A stretch of 64,000 nt of DNA, taken from positions 1,479,498 to 1,543,497 of the forward strand of contig NZ_LMNF01000001.1 of NCBI RefSeq assembly GCF_001422485.1. The letters are read 5' to 3'. Under the pieces are notes generated by a model. That model was given only the letters and a program-made list of their open reading frames with translations, did no database searches and was not told the DNA's origin. How positions within the stretch are numbered: position 1 is the stretch's first letter; every line of letters starts with the position of its first letter. The translations under genes were made by a program, and so were the position numbers. The stretch comes from Agreia sp. Leaf283 (GTDB taxonomy: Bacteria > Actinomycetota > Actinomycetes > Actinomycetales > Microbacteriaceae). Shown here in pieces: positions 23,195-31,181 of this stretch.

Positions 23195-25345
23195 ATGAAG
23201 AAGATGATTCGAGAGGGCGCCCTGATCGCGGCACTCGCGGTCGTCGCCGGCGCGACACCCGCATTCGCCGCGGTGGAACCGACCGCAGCGGCACCAGCCG
23301 ACCCGGCTCCGACATACAGCAACCCGCTGAACCTCGAGCTGCCGGACGGCGTGAGCGCGGAGCAGTGCGCAGATCCCGACGTCATCCGCTCGCAGACACC
23401 GGGCGATGACGCCTGGTACCTCTTCTGCACGCGCGACGCCCTCGTCACCGGCGAGGTCGACGGAGACGGCGAGCCCGTGTTCTACAGCATTCCGAGCTAT
23501 CGGTCGACGAACCTCGTCGACTGGGTGTTCCAGGGCGAGGCCCTGCCGACCAAGCCGGCCTGGATCGGCGACGGCGACATGTGGGCACCCGACGTGGCAT
23601 TCGTGGGCGGCAGCTATCGCTTGTATTACACGGCGACGAACACCGCCGACAACCCCGACCCGAACCCGGACAACAAGAGATCCGCCATCGGGGTGGCCAC
23701 GAGCCCGAGCCTCGCCGGACCCTGGACCGACTCCGGCGCTGCCGTCGTCGAGCCGCAGGCCCCGCCCGGCGGCAACCCGAACGACAGGCGCTGGACGTTC
23801 GACCCGGAGGTGCTCATCGACGGCGACACCGCGTACATCTACTACGGCAGCTACTTCGGCGGCATCTCGGTGCGCACGCTTTCGGCTGACGGCCTCACCT
23901 CCGACCCGGCGAGCCAGATCGAGATCGCGATCTCCAACCGCTACGAGGGAGTGAACGTCGTCGAGCACGACGGCTGGTACTACCTGCTCGCCTCGGCGAC
24001 GAACTGCTGCAACGGTCCCCTCACCGCGTACTCCGTGTTCGCCGGCCGCTCGCAGAGCCCGACCGGTCCGTTCGTCGATCGCACCGGAACCTCGCTGCTC
24101 GCGGGCCGCGTCGGCGGCACGCCCGTGCTGCACCAGAACGGCAACCGCTGGATCGGAACCGGGCACAACACGGTCGTGACCGACCTCTCCGGCCAGCAGT
24201 GGATCGTCTACCACGCGGTCGATCGCACCGACCCGTGGTTCCTCGACGGCAGCTACACGAAGCGGCCCGTTCTGATGGACCCGCTCGACTGGGTCGACGG
24301 CTGGCCGGTGACGCGAGGCGGCGAGGGTCCCTCCGATTCGCCGCAGCCCGCACCCGTGACGGCACCCGGGCAGACGGCCGGCTACACGCCCGTGCCGGCC
24401 GAGGTGCCGCAGCCCGGCGAGCCGATACCCGCCCTCTCCGACGAGTTCGACGGTACGGAGCTCGGCGAGCAGTGGAGGTGGACGAGGGAACCCGACCCGG
24501 CGGGCCACGGCGTCGCCGACGGCGTGTTCTCGTGGCAGACGCAGCAGGCCGATCTGAACCTCGGCGAGGGAGCAGCCGGGCTCGTCACCGAGCCCGCTCC
24601 CGCAGGCGACTATGTGGTCGACACGAAGGTGTCGATCGACCTGCCCGCCGACGGCTGCTGCCAGAACTATGTGCAGGGCGGCATCGTCGTCTACACGGAC
24701 GACGGCCACTACATCAAGCTCGGCGTCGCCTCGATCTGGGAGACGCGGCAGACGGAGTTCGGCAAGCGGAGCGAACCGGGAAACCCTGGCTACGGCAACA
24801 CGGTCGGCGGCCCGGTGGGGGAGCAGACCTATCTGCGTCTCGTGCGCGAGCACAGCGACACAGAGAACCTCTACACGGCGTTCACCAGCCTCGACGGCTC
24901 GTCATGGGACGAGGCGGGGACGTGGACGACTCCGCTCGAGGAGAGCGCGACCCCGAGGATCGGTCTCGTCTCGATGGCCGGCGCCGGCTTCACGACGACC
25001 TTCGACTACGTCAGGGTGTTCGAGCTCGCCGTCGACCCGGTCGTGACCGAGCCGACTCCCTCGCAGCCCGCCCCGGTGACCGGAGACCCGAGCGCGGTGC
25101 CGACGGGCTCGGACCGGCTCGCCGCCACAGGCCTGGACGTTCTCCCGCTGTCCGTTTCGATGCTCGCGCTGCTGGTCGCCGGGGTCGCCTTGCGCGTCGC
25201 CGGATCGCATCGAGCGATGCGGAGGCTCACGCCGGTGGGGCGTCTGCGATCTCGACGGAGAGCAGGCGGTACTCGCGGCTGCGGCCCGTTCTGGTGGCCG
25301 AACAGGTCGACAGCAGCGGTTCCGACAGTGTCTCGGCGAGCATGA
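23195..25345 (+). CDS. Cell-wall-anchored GH43 enzyme with beta-sandwich module
   Basis: A 716-residue secreted protein. The signal peptide ends near AFAA. A GH43 propeller (about 40-370; CADPDVIR, WAPDVAFVGGSYRLYYTA, WTFDPEVLIDGD, NRYEGVNVVEHDG with the likely acid Glu, and a NCCNGPLTAYSVF loop) is followed by a Pro-rich linker and a concanavalin-like domain (about 410-610) similar to the C-terminal module of GH43 xylosidases. LAATG (near 643), a hydrophobic helix and basic residues form a sorting signal. About 45 further residues follow, encoded in the 119 bp that overlap the oppositely oriented ferredoxin gene; wall proteins normally stop soon after the helix, so the original stop was probably lost. 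GGAGG precedes the ATG. It is the last gene of the LacI-controlled operon. Confidence 0.85.
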   Translation: MKKMIREGALIAALAVVAGATPAFAAVEPTAAAPADPAPTYSNPLNLELPDGVSAEQCADPDVIRSQTPGDDAWYLFCTRDALVTGEVDGDGEPVFYSIPSYRSTNLVDWVFQGEALPTKPAWIGDGDMWAPDVAFVGGSYRLYYTATNTADNPDPNPDNKRSAIGVATSPSLAGPWTDSGAAVVEPQAPPGGNPNDRRWTFDPEVLIDGDTAYIYYGSYFGGISVRTLSADGLTSDPASQIEIAISNRYEGVNVVEHDGWYYLLASATNCCNGPLTAYSVFAGRSQSPTGPFVDRTGTSLLAGRVGGTPVLHQNGNRWIGTGHNTVVTDLSGQQWIVYHAVDRTDPWFLDGSYTKRPVLMDPLDWVDGWPVTRGGEGPSDSPQPAPVTAPGQTAGYTPVPAEVPQPGEPIPALSDEFDGTELGEQWRWTREPDPAGHGVADGVFSWQTQQADLNLGEGAAGLVTEPAPAGDYVVDTKVSIDLPADGCCQNYVQGGIVVYTDDGHYIKLGVASIWETRQTEFGKRSEPGNPGYGNTVGGPVGEQTYLRLVREHSDTENLYTAFTSLDGSSWDEAGTWTTPLEESATPRIGLVSMAGAGFTTTFDYVRVFELAVDPVVTEPTPSQPAPVTGDPSAVPTGSDRLAATGLDVLPLSVSMLALLVAGVALRVAGSHRAMRRLTPVGRLRSRRRAGGTRGCGPFWWPNRSTAAVPTVSRRA

Positions 25346-26144
25346 CCTTGATCGTCGCGGCCGGGTATTCCAACTCGATACGCCAGACGCCGTCGGCGAA
25401 CTGCGCCGAGGTCGGGCCCAGGATGTCGATGCGCTCGTCGTCGAGGGTCGCTCGCGCGTGGTGCTGGGCGGCCTGAACGGCGTTCGGCAGCGAGCTGCGG
25501 CCACGGAAGAAGCGCTCGTCGACCCGGCCCTCGAGGTAGCGGGTGACCAGGCCGACCGCATCCGCCCCGTCTGCCCGGCCGTAGTAGAGGCCGTGCGGCA
25601 GGAGGACCAGCGTGCCCGCGAAGCGGTCGCCGCCGAGGTGCGAGCACTCCCACGTCTCTTGCGGAAACGCCTCGGCGAGGGTCTTCACGACCTGCCGGCC
25701 GCGCACGGCGCAGCACTGGTCGTGTCGCGCGTGGGCGCAGACAGCGACGATCGGCTTGTGCGACACGACCCCGGTCGACCCGTCGAGCGGAACGTCGAGC
25801 AGCTCCTCGGCCGTCTCCACCCATCCCCAGCGCACGCCCTCGGAGCCGGGCCGGGAGTCGACGTAGGCCCAGCGGTAGCCGTCTTGCGGCGCCCGCTTGC
25901 CCGTCCTGCGGATCGCGAGCGGTCGCATCCCCGCGCCGTCGACCTTCTTCACCAGCGCCCGGCCCACCTCGACGGGCAGCGTCGACTCGAGAAAGGCGTG
26001 CTGTCCCCAGGCGCCCGAGATCTCGACGAGGAACCATTCGGTTCCGCGCGATCCCGTGCCCGGCAGCGGATCGCCGCGCTCGCGGGAACGGTCGCTGCAG
26101 GGCCGCCAGTCGGGCAGCACGGCCCGCGCGCTCAGATCGGTCAC
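25227..26144 (-). CDS. Sucrase/ferredoxin-like protein (thioredoxin-fold [2Fe-2S])
   Basis: A 305-residue protein of the Suc_Fer-like family (PF06999). The cluster region has CAHARHDQCCAVRG followed about 30 residues later by ECSHLGGDRFAGTLVLLPHGLYYGR, the Cys pattern of thioredoxin-like [2Fe-2S] ferredoxins. The C-terminal 90 residues (YLEGRVDERFFRGRSS) are family-typical. The start GTG at 26144 overlaps the JmjC stop (GTGA). As an electron carrier translated directly after an Fe(II)/2-oxoglutarate oxygenase it could keep that enzyme's iron reduced; this is inference. Its 3' end overlaps the convergent GH43 gene by 119 nt. Confidence 0.85.
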   Translation of the reverse strand: MTDLSARAVLPDWRPCSDRSRERGDPLPGTGSRGTEWFLVEISGAWGQHAFLESTLPVEVGRALVKKVDGAGMRPLAIRRTGKRAPQDGYRWAYVDSRPGSEGVRWGWVETAEELLDVPLDGSTGVVSHKPIVAVCAHARHDQCCAVRGRQVVKTLAEAFPQETWECSHLGGDRFAGTLVLLPHGLYYGRADGADAVGLVTRYLEGRVDERFFRGRSSLPNAVQAAQHHARATLDDERIDILGPTSAQFADGVWRIELEYPAATIKVMLAETLSEPLLSTCSATRTGRSREYRLLSVEIADAPPA

Positions 26145-27400
26145 GCCTCGAGCACCAGAATGCCCTCGCGCACCAGGCGGCGGCACACGACGATCGAATC
26201 CTCGTCGTCGAGACCGGGCAGCGACCCCACGGAGGTGGACTCGCCGAGCAGCAGATGCTCGAGCGCAGTCAGTGTCGTGTCGGGCAGCGTGAGCGTCCGG
26301 GTGCCCGCGACGAGGCTCACGCTGTCGCCACGAGGCGTGACCGAGCCCGCAAGACCGAGCCGCCAGCGAACGACGGATGCCGTGTCGAGTCGGGCCAGAC
26401 CGGCTACGGTCGCGAGCGGCCTCACCGGCTCGGGGCGGGTGATGTTCGTGAGCCGGCGGGCGAGGGATGCCGCGGCCGCGGCGGGCGTGACGGGGTCGCT
26501 CTGGATGGCGGCCACGAGGTCGGCCAGCGTCTCGGCGAGAACCTCGGCCAACGCATCCGGGTCGCCGAGGTCGAGGCCGAGCGGCAGCGACGAACGAAGG
26601 GATGCGTCGGCGCGCGTCTTCGCTATGACCTGGGCCACGAGATCGGCACGGGTGAAGGCGCTCATGCCGATCGTGAGGTGCACAGACGTGTCGCCGAGGG
26701 CCTCGGCCGAGTGGATCCATCCCCTTGGAAGATAGAGCGCATCGCCGGGCCGGAGCACCTCGTCGATGACGGGTGCGTTCTTCGCCTCGGCGGCGACGGC
26801 CTGGGAATGCTGCGACCACGGCTGGTCGGCGAGCGGATCGGGATGCACGGGGGAGTGGATCCTCCAGCGCTTCTCGCCCGAGATCTGCAGGACGAACACG
26901 TCGTGCACGTCGTAGTGCGGGTCGAAGCCGCGCGACGACGCCGGGGTGATGTAGGCGTTGACCTGCACCGGATGCCCCAGGTCGGCCACCAGACGCGTGG
27001 TGAAGTCGATGATCGGAGGCCAGGTTCGGTGCAGCCCCTGCAGAACGATGGTGGCTCCGCCTGCGAATTCGGCGAGCACCTTGTCGGAGGAGACCTGATC
27101 GGAGATCTCTGCCCCGAAGCCGCCCGACGCGGTGAACCGGTCTTTGGCGAGCACCTGTCCCTCGACGGCCATGCGCATAAAAGGGGTGCGGAGGCCGCGC
27201 TCCGAGACGAGCTCGTCGACCGCCTCGGTGGAGAAGAGGTCGGAGAAATCGTTCTCCAGGCTGTCGGCACGGGAGAGCAGGGGGCGTCGACCCCAGTAGT
27301 CGGTGGCGAACTCATCGGCGCCGACGCTGATGCAGCGAGAAAGCGCGGGCCGGTTTCCCGACCCGCGCTCGGCCCTCGCTTCGTGAGGGCTAGGGTTCAT
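26141..27400 (-). CDS. JmjC-domain Fe(II)/2-oxoglutarate oxygenase (ribosomal-oxygenase-like)
   Basis: A 419-residue protein. Residues about 85-250 form a cupin/JmjC barrel whose iron triad is readable: His162 and Asp164 in GFDPHYDVHDVFVLQ and distal His230 in LPRGWIHSAE. ISGEKRWRIH after the first strand is the signature of the YcfD/RoxA, MINA53 and NO66 group, which hydroxylate Arg or His in proteins. A helical dimerisation region and a winged-helix-like C-terminus (LEHLLLGESTSVGSLPGL) follow, as in that group. It starts at ATG 27400, sharing one base with the stop of the repeat-peptide gene (a GTG directly before it is the alternative). In this cassette the most obvious substrate is that peptide, with its three identically spaced His residues; a ribosomal protein remains the alternative. 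Confidence 0.85.
   Translation of the reverse strand: MNPSPHEARAERGSGNRPALSRCISVGADEFATDYWGRRPLLSRADSLENDFSDLFSTEAVDELVSERGLRTPFMRMAVEGQVLAKDRFTASGGFGAEISDQVSSDKVLAEFAGGATIVLQGLHRTWPPIIDFTTRLVADLGHPVQVNAYITPASSRGFDPHYDVHDVFVLQISGEKRWRIHSPVHPDPLADQPWSQHSQAVAAEAKNAPVIDEVLRPGDALYLPRGWIHSAEALGDTSVHLTIGMSAFTRADLVAQVIAKTRADASLRSSLPLGLDLGDPDALAEVLAETLADLVAAIQSDPVTPAAAAASLARRLTNITRPEPVRPLATVAGLARLDTASVVRWRLGLAGSVTPRGDSVSLVAGTRTLTLPDTTLTALEHLLLGESTSVGSLPGLDDEDSIVVCRRLVREGILVLEA
27342..27390 (-). promoter_or_regulatory. Tandem stem-loops at the peptide/JmjC junction
   Basis: Two hairpins lie inside the first 60 nt of the JmjC reading frame: AGCGCGGG paired with its complement (27342-27349 with 27362-27369) and GCCCTC with GAGGGC (27372-27377 with 27385-27390). 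Neither has a T-tract. Their position could lower downstream expression relative to the peptide or stabilise the peptide mRNA. Confidence 0.45.
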
Positions 27401-27657
27401 CACGCCGATCCGTCGGCTCCGCCGTCGTGTCCGCCGGGGTTGGCTCCGCCATCAGCGGTGCCCTCTCCCTCGTCGGCCGATCCGTCGGCTCCGCCGTCGT
27501 GGCCGTCGGGGTTCGCGCCGCCGTCTGCAGTGCCTTCGCCCGCAGAGGCCGCGCCATCCGCGCCACCATCGTGACCGCCTACGTTGGCTCCGCCATCGGC
27601 GGGGCCTTCGCCTGCGTTATCGGTTCCTGATGTGATGTCCTCGTCGTTGATACCCAT
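27400..27657 (-). CDS. Small Gly/Asp/Ala-rich repeat peptide (candidate modified-peptide precursor)
   Basis: An 85-residue acidic protein: a leader of about 15 residues (MGINDEDITSGTDNA) and three repeats of exactly 24 residues with core ADGGAN(P/V)xGHDGGADG. His is at 29, 53 and 77 and Asn at 25, 49 and 73. The three copies use different synonymous codons, so the amino-acid pattern appears selected rather than a fresh DNA duplication. There is no Cys, aromatic residue, signal peptide or membrane segment. The ATG at 27657 is preferred because GGAGGAG lies 5 nt before it; the frame is open to a GTG at 27702. Its stop overlaps the JmjC start. The layout (leader, multi-core repeats, coupled oxygenase, coupled ferredoxin) is that of a RiPP-like cluster, but no protease or exporter adjoins. 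I do not recognise a characterised family. Confidence 0.75.
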   Translation of the reverse strand: MGINDEDITSGTDNAGEGPADGGANVGGHDGGADGAASAGEGTADGGANPDGHDGGADGSADEGEGTADGGANPGGHDGGADGSA

Positions 27658-27781
27658 CGGTTCTCCTCCCACGGTGGATGTCTGGCCACCATCGAGCATC
27701 ACGCTACTCCGGTCGACCGACAGCGCGGGAGGGGTGGACAGATGTTGCTACGACAGTTGTATGCGGCGCAAGTAGGGAAGA

Positions 27782-28891
27782 ATGAACGGCATGAGCAACA
27801 GCTATGCCCAGGCCGGCGTCGACACCCACGCCGGAGACCTCGCCGTCGAGCTGATGAAGGCGGCCGTGTCGAACACGCACGGCCCTCAGGTCGTCGGCGG
27901 TTTCGGCGGTTTCGCCGGTCTGTTCGACGTGTCCGCACTCAAGCAGTTCGATCGCCCCCTGCTGGCCACATCGACCGACGGCGTGGGCACCAAGGTCGCC
28001 ATCGCGCAGGCGATCGACAAGCACGACACCATCGGACAGGACCTCGTGGGCATGGTGGTCGACGACATCATCGTCGTGGGAGCCCGGCCGCTCTTTATGA
28101 CGGACTACATCGCGTGCGGGAAGGTCGTGCCCGAGCGCATCGCCGACATCGTGGCGGGCATCGCCCGGGCCTGCTCCGACACGGGGACGGCGCTGGTCGG
28201 CGGCGAGACGGCCGAGCATCCAGGCCTGTTGGGTCCGGACGACTACGACGTCGCAGGTGCCGCGGTGGGCGCCGTCGAGGCCGACGCGCTCCTCGGAGCG
28301 CACCTCGTCGAAGACGGTGACGTCGTGCTCGCGCTCGAGTCGTCGGGCCTGCATTCCAACGGATTCTCGCTCGTGCGCCACATCCTCTCGTCGCGCGGCA
28401 TCGGTTACACCGACACCTCGGCCGAACTGGGTGGAGTCGTCGGAGAAGTCCTGCTCGAACCCACCCGCCTCTACACGTCGCCGCTGCTGCGCGTGCTCGG
28501 TGATCCTTCGCTCGTCGGCGCCGTGCACTCGCTGTCGCACGTCACCGGCGGTGGCATCGCGGCGAACCTGGCCCGCGTACTGCCGCTGGGATCGTGGGTC
28601 GAGCTGGAGCGCTCGACCTGGTCGCCGGCCCCCGTTTTCCGCGTCCTCTCCGATCTCGCGGGCTCCACTCTCGAGAGTTCCGAGGGCACCTGGAATCTCG
28701 GCGTGGGCATGTTCGCGATCGTTCGAGCGGATGCGGCGGCGACGGTCGCTGCGGCCCTCACGGCCGACGGCATCCCGACCTGGAAGGCCGGAGTCGTCTC
28801 GATCGGCGAGCGCGACCTCGCCGGCTTCGAGCAGGGCGCCAAGGGCGTCGACGGTGGTGCTGTACGACTGGTGGGAGCGTATGGCGACTGA
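27782..28891 (+). CDS. purM: Phosphoribosylformylglycinamidine cyclo-ligase PurM
   Basis: A 369-residue AIR synthetase: ATP-dependent closure of FGAM to AIR, the fifth step of purine synthesis. Landmarks are the Gly-rich segment GGFGGFAGLF, STDGVGTKV, GQDLVGMVVDDIIVVGA, FMTDYIACGK, GGETAEHPG and SSGLHSNGFSLVR, with HVTGGGIAANL in the C-terminal domain. AGGGAAGA lies directly upstream of the ATG. It is divergent from the repeat-peptide cassette and overlaps the DUF1345 gene by 11 nt. Confidence 0.96.
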   Translation: MNGMSNSYAQAGVDTHAGDLAVELMKAAVSNTHGPQVVGGFGGFAGLFDVSALKQFDRPLLATSTDGVGTKVAIAQAIDKHDTIGQDLVGMVVDDIIVVGARPLFMTDYIACGKVVPERIADIVAGIARACSDTGTALVGGETAEHPGLLGPDDYDVAGAAVGAVEADALLGAHLVEDGDVVLALESSGLHSNGFSLVRHILSSRGIGYTDTSAELGGVVGEVLLEPTRLYTSPLLRVLGDPSLVGAVHSLSHVTGGGIAANLARVLPLGSWVELERSTWSPAPVFRVLSDLAGSTLESSEGTWNLGVGMFAIVRADAAATVAAALTADGIPTWKAGVVSIGERDLAGFEQGAKGVDGGAVRLVGAYGD

Positions 28892-29585
28892 GTCCAAGCC
28901 ACGACCTCCGCGGTTCACCTCCGACGTGACCCGCGGCTACCTCGCGGTCTTCGTCGCCTTCGTGCCGATGCTCGCCGTGCCCTTCGCGCTTGTCTTCATC
29001 GGCTTCACCGATGCCACGTTGCTGCTGGTCTGCGGCCTGTTCGCTGCATGGGTCACCGTCGCGCTCCTTCTGGCGTTCCTTCCGGCGCTGATCTTCGCCA
29101 AGGCCTCGGGTCATCAGCTCTCCGAATGGCTCGCCGAGACGACACCGCCCCCGGGAAAGCGTCTGATGTGGTCGATCAACGGGGGCGGTGGAGTGAGTTG
29201 GGCCTTCACGGGTTCAGCCATCGCCGTCGCCGCCGTCGTGGGCGTGTCTCGCGACGCCGGGCTGCGGTCGGAGCCCATCGTGGTCGTGCTGGCGATCCTC
29301 GTGGTCGTGGGCTCGTTGCTCGTTACGATGTCGGCCTTCGCCGTTCGTTACGCGCGAGAGAATGCATTGGCGGGAGGGGCCGAATTCCCCGGCACCGAGC
29401 ATCCTCGATTCGTCGACTACGTCTACCTGGCCATTCAGGTCGGCACGACCTTCTCGACCTCCGATGTGACCATCACGACATCGCGCATGCGCAACATCGT
29501 GTCGGCGAACAGTCTCATAGCGTTCGCGTTCAATACGGTCGTGATCGCCCTGCTCGTGAGCGTTCTCCTCACGTCGGCGACCTGA
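28881..29585 (+). CDS. DUF1345-family integral membrane protein
   Basis: A 234-residue protein with about five hydrophobic helices and the DUF1345 signature near the C-terminus: EHPRFVDYVYLAIQVGTTF followed by STSDVTITTSRMR and a final helix. Its start (GGGAG 4 nt upstream) lies inside the end of purM, so the two are probably co-expressed although no functional link is known. Function is unknown; the TFSTSD element resembles the filter-adjacent strand of two-TM potassium channels, a similarity often noted for this family but not proof of transport. Confidence 0.85.
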   Translation: MATESKPRPPRFTSDVTRGYLAVFVAFVPMLAVPFALVFIGFTDATLLLVCGLFAAWVTVALLLAFLPALIFAKASGHQLSEWLAETTPPPGKRLMWSINGGGGVSWAFTGSAIAVAAVVGVSRDAGLRSEPIVVVLAILVVVGSLLVTMSAFAVRYARENALAGGAEFPGTEHPRFVDYVYLAIQVGTTFSTSDVTITTSRMRNIVSANSLIAFAFNTVVIALLVSVLLTSAT

Positions 29586-29632
29586 CGGAGTCATATGCGT
29601 TGCAAAGAATATAACGGGTCGATAACGAGACC

Positions 29633-29662
29633 TTGAGATCTGCTGAGTACGGGCGCTACTGT
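29633..29662 (+). promoter_or_regulatory. Possible promoter for the small ORF and GNAT remnant
   Basis: TTGAGA (29633-29638) and TACTGT (29657-29662) are separated by 18 bp, compatible with a housekeeping sigma-A-like promoter. A short GCAC...GTGC stem-loop follows before the ribosome site of the small ORF. Confidence 0.4.
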
Positions 29663-29707
29663 CGGTGAGCACGCCAAACCGGGTGTGCCTGATCAGGAAG
29701 GGAGTTG

Positions 29708-29800
29708 ATGGCAATGGACAAGAACGATGCGATCGCGACACGCGATTCCCGCACGGTATCCCTTATCCCGGCGCTCCTCCCTTCGGTTCTCATCGACTGA
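29708..29800 (+). CDS. Possible 30-residue peptide
   Basis: ATG at 29708 with GGAAGGGAG 3 nt upstream opens 31 codons (MAMDKNDAIATRDSRTVSLI...). The peptide has a polar N-half and a hydrophobic Leu/Pro-rich C-half. I recognise no family. It precedes the GNAT-like gene by 45 bp and may be a leader peptide, a micro-protein or a vestige of a decayed gene. Confidence 0.35.
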   Translation: MAMDKNDAIATRDSRTVSLIPALLPSVLID

Positions 29801-29845
29801 TCCCGAAGACGACCAGCGCCTCCACATCTCTCGGAGGACACTCTC

Positions 29846-30217
29846 GTGTTTCGTTCAACAACCGGTGCCGACCTCGGCGCCGTTCTCTCCTTCTCGTCGC
29901 CCGGCCCTGAGCCGTGGGTCGACGCCCTACAGTTCCTCGCGGGCCAAGATGCCGGCACCTACCGGGACGAGTGGACCTGGCTCGCGTTCCTCGACGGACG
30001 TCCGCTCGCCCGCGGCATCTGGTGGGGTCCGGCGTCGTCTGCCTACCCGACGCGGCTCGACTGTCTTCTGGTCGACCGCAGCCTGCCGCATCCGGAGGTC
30101 TGGAGCGGAGCGCTCGTGCGCTCGGCCACCCGGGCCTTCGCCGAGGCGGGATCGCCCCTGCTGCCCGAGGCGGCTCACGTTCCGCGTTACGCCCTGGCCT
30201 CGACGAGGCGGGTGTGA
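29846..30217 (+). CDS. Truncated GNAT acetyltransferase-like protein
   Basis: A 123-residue product from GTG at 29846 (CGGAGGA 6 nt upstream). DAGTYRDEWTWLAFLDGRPLARGIWWG and RLDCLLVDRSL resemble the N-terminal half of actinobacterial GNAT proteins that bear a TYRxEWTW motif. The second half, containing the acetyl-CoA-binding loop, is missing: the frame stops at ALASTRRV and a terminator follows. It is probably a decayed gene whose start signals survive, though a minimal stand-alone protein cannot be excluded. Confidence 0.5.
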   Translation: MFRSTTGADLGAVLSFSSPGPEPWVDALQFLAGQDAGTYRDEWTWLAFLDGRPLARGIWWGPASSAYPTRLDCLLVDRSLPHPEVWSGALVRSATRAFAEAGSPLLPEAAHVPRYALASTRRV

Positions 30218-30223
30218 CCAGAA

Positions 30224-30261
30224 GCGACGGATGTTGCCGGTCGCCCGGCAACATCCGTCGC
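30224..30261. terminator. Hairpin between convergent GNAT remnant and purC
   Basis: A perfect 17 bp stem, GCGACGGATGTTGCCGG with its complement, around a 4 nt loop. There is no clear T-tract, but the position between convergent genes suits a bidirectional terminator. Confidence 0.7.
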
Positions 30262-30302
30262 GACCGGGCACACGCACGGCTGACAGGCGCGGCCGAGCTG
30301 AG

Positions 30303-31181
30303 TCAGGCGGTGAGCCGCGTCAGGAGTTCGCGGTACCGGGCCGCGGTCTGTTCCACGATGTGTTCGGGCAGCGCGGGGGGAGGACCGGCCGACGCATCCG
30401 TCGTGTCCCAGTTCGCCGCCAGCCAGTTGCGAACGATCTGCTTGTCGAAACTGGCGAGGCGATCGCCCGCAGCGTACGCCTCGGCATCCCAGTACCGACT
30501 GGAATCGCTCGTGAGCACCTCGTCGGCGAGAGTGATCTCGCCGGACACGCGATCTGCGCCGAATTCGAACTTGGTGTCGGCGAGGATGACCCCGCGAGCC
30601 TCGGCGATGGCGGATGCCCGTGAATAGATCTCGAGAGAGAGGTCGCGCAGGCGCTCGGCCACCTGGGCGCCGACGAGCTCGATCGTTCGCTCGAACGTGA
30701 TGTTCTCGTCGTGCTCGCCCAGCTCGGCCTTGAACGCGGGCGTATAGATGGGCTCGGGCAGCCTGTCGCCGTTCTCGAGTCCGGCCGGCAGCGCGACGCC
30801 GCAGACCGACTGCGACTCGAGGTACTCCTTCCAGCCGGAGCCGGAGAGATAGCCGCGAACGACGCACTCGATGGGGAACATGTTGAGCGGCTTCACCAGC
30901 ATGGCGCGCCCCGCGACCTCGACCGGCACGTCGGCCTGGTCGCCGACGAGGTGATTCGCTATTCCCGACAGCTGGTCGAACCACCAGAGGCTGAGGCTCG
31001 TGAGCAGTTCGCCCTTGCCCGGAATGCCCGGTTCGAGCACGTGATCGTAGGCGCTGACCCGATCGCTCGCGACCACGAGCAGCGTCTCGGCGTCGTCGAT
31101 GCTCACGGCGTCGGTCGGAATGTAGAGGTCGCGCACCTTGCCGCTGTAGACGTCGGTGAAGCCCTCGATCTCGATGGTCAC
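30303..31181 (-). CDS. purC: SAICAR synthetase PurC
   Basis: A 292-residue phosphoribosylaminoimidazole-succinocarboxamide synthase, joining CAIR and aspartate with ATP. SGKVRDLY, VASDRVSAYDHVL, VVRGYLSGSGWKEY and ILADTKFEFG are the diagnostic segments. The ATG overlaps the purD stop (ATGA), so purD-purC form a translationally coupled pair. The length corresponds to the longer stand-alone form common in actinobacteria and yeast. Confidence 0.96.
   Translation of the reverse strand: MTIEIEGFTDVYSGKVRDLYIPTDAVSIDDAETLLVVASDRVSAYDHVLEPGIPGKGELLTSLSLWWFDQLSGIANHLVGDQADVPVEVAGRAMLVKPLNMFPIECVVRGYLSGSGWKEYLESQSVCGVALPAGLENGDRLPEPIYTPAFKAELGEHDENITFERTIELVGAQVAERLRDLSLEIYSRASAIAEARGVILADTKFEFGADRVSGEITLADEVLTSDSSRYWDAEAYAAGDRLASFDKQIVRNWLAANWDTTDASAGPPPALPEHIVEQTAARYRELLTRLTA

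Noticed and set aside
27427-27630. A plus-strand small protein opposite the repeat peptide
   Set aside because: It is the mirror of the repeats, has no ribosome site, and the minus-strand ORF has a strong one plus gene overlap.
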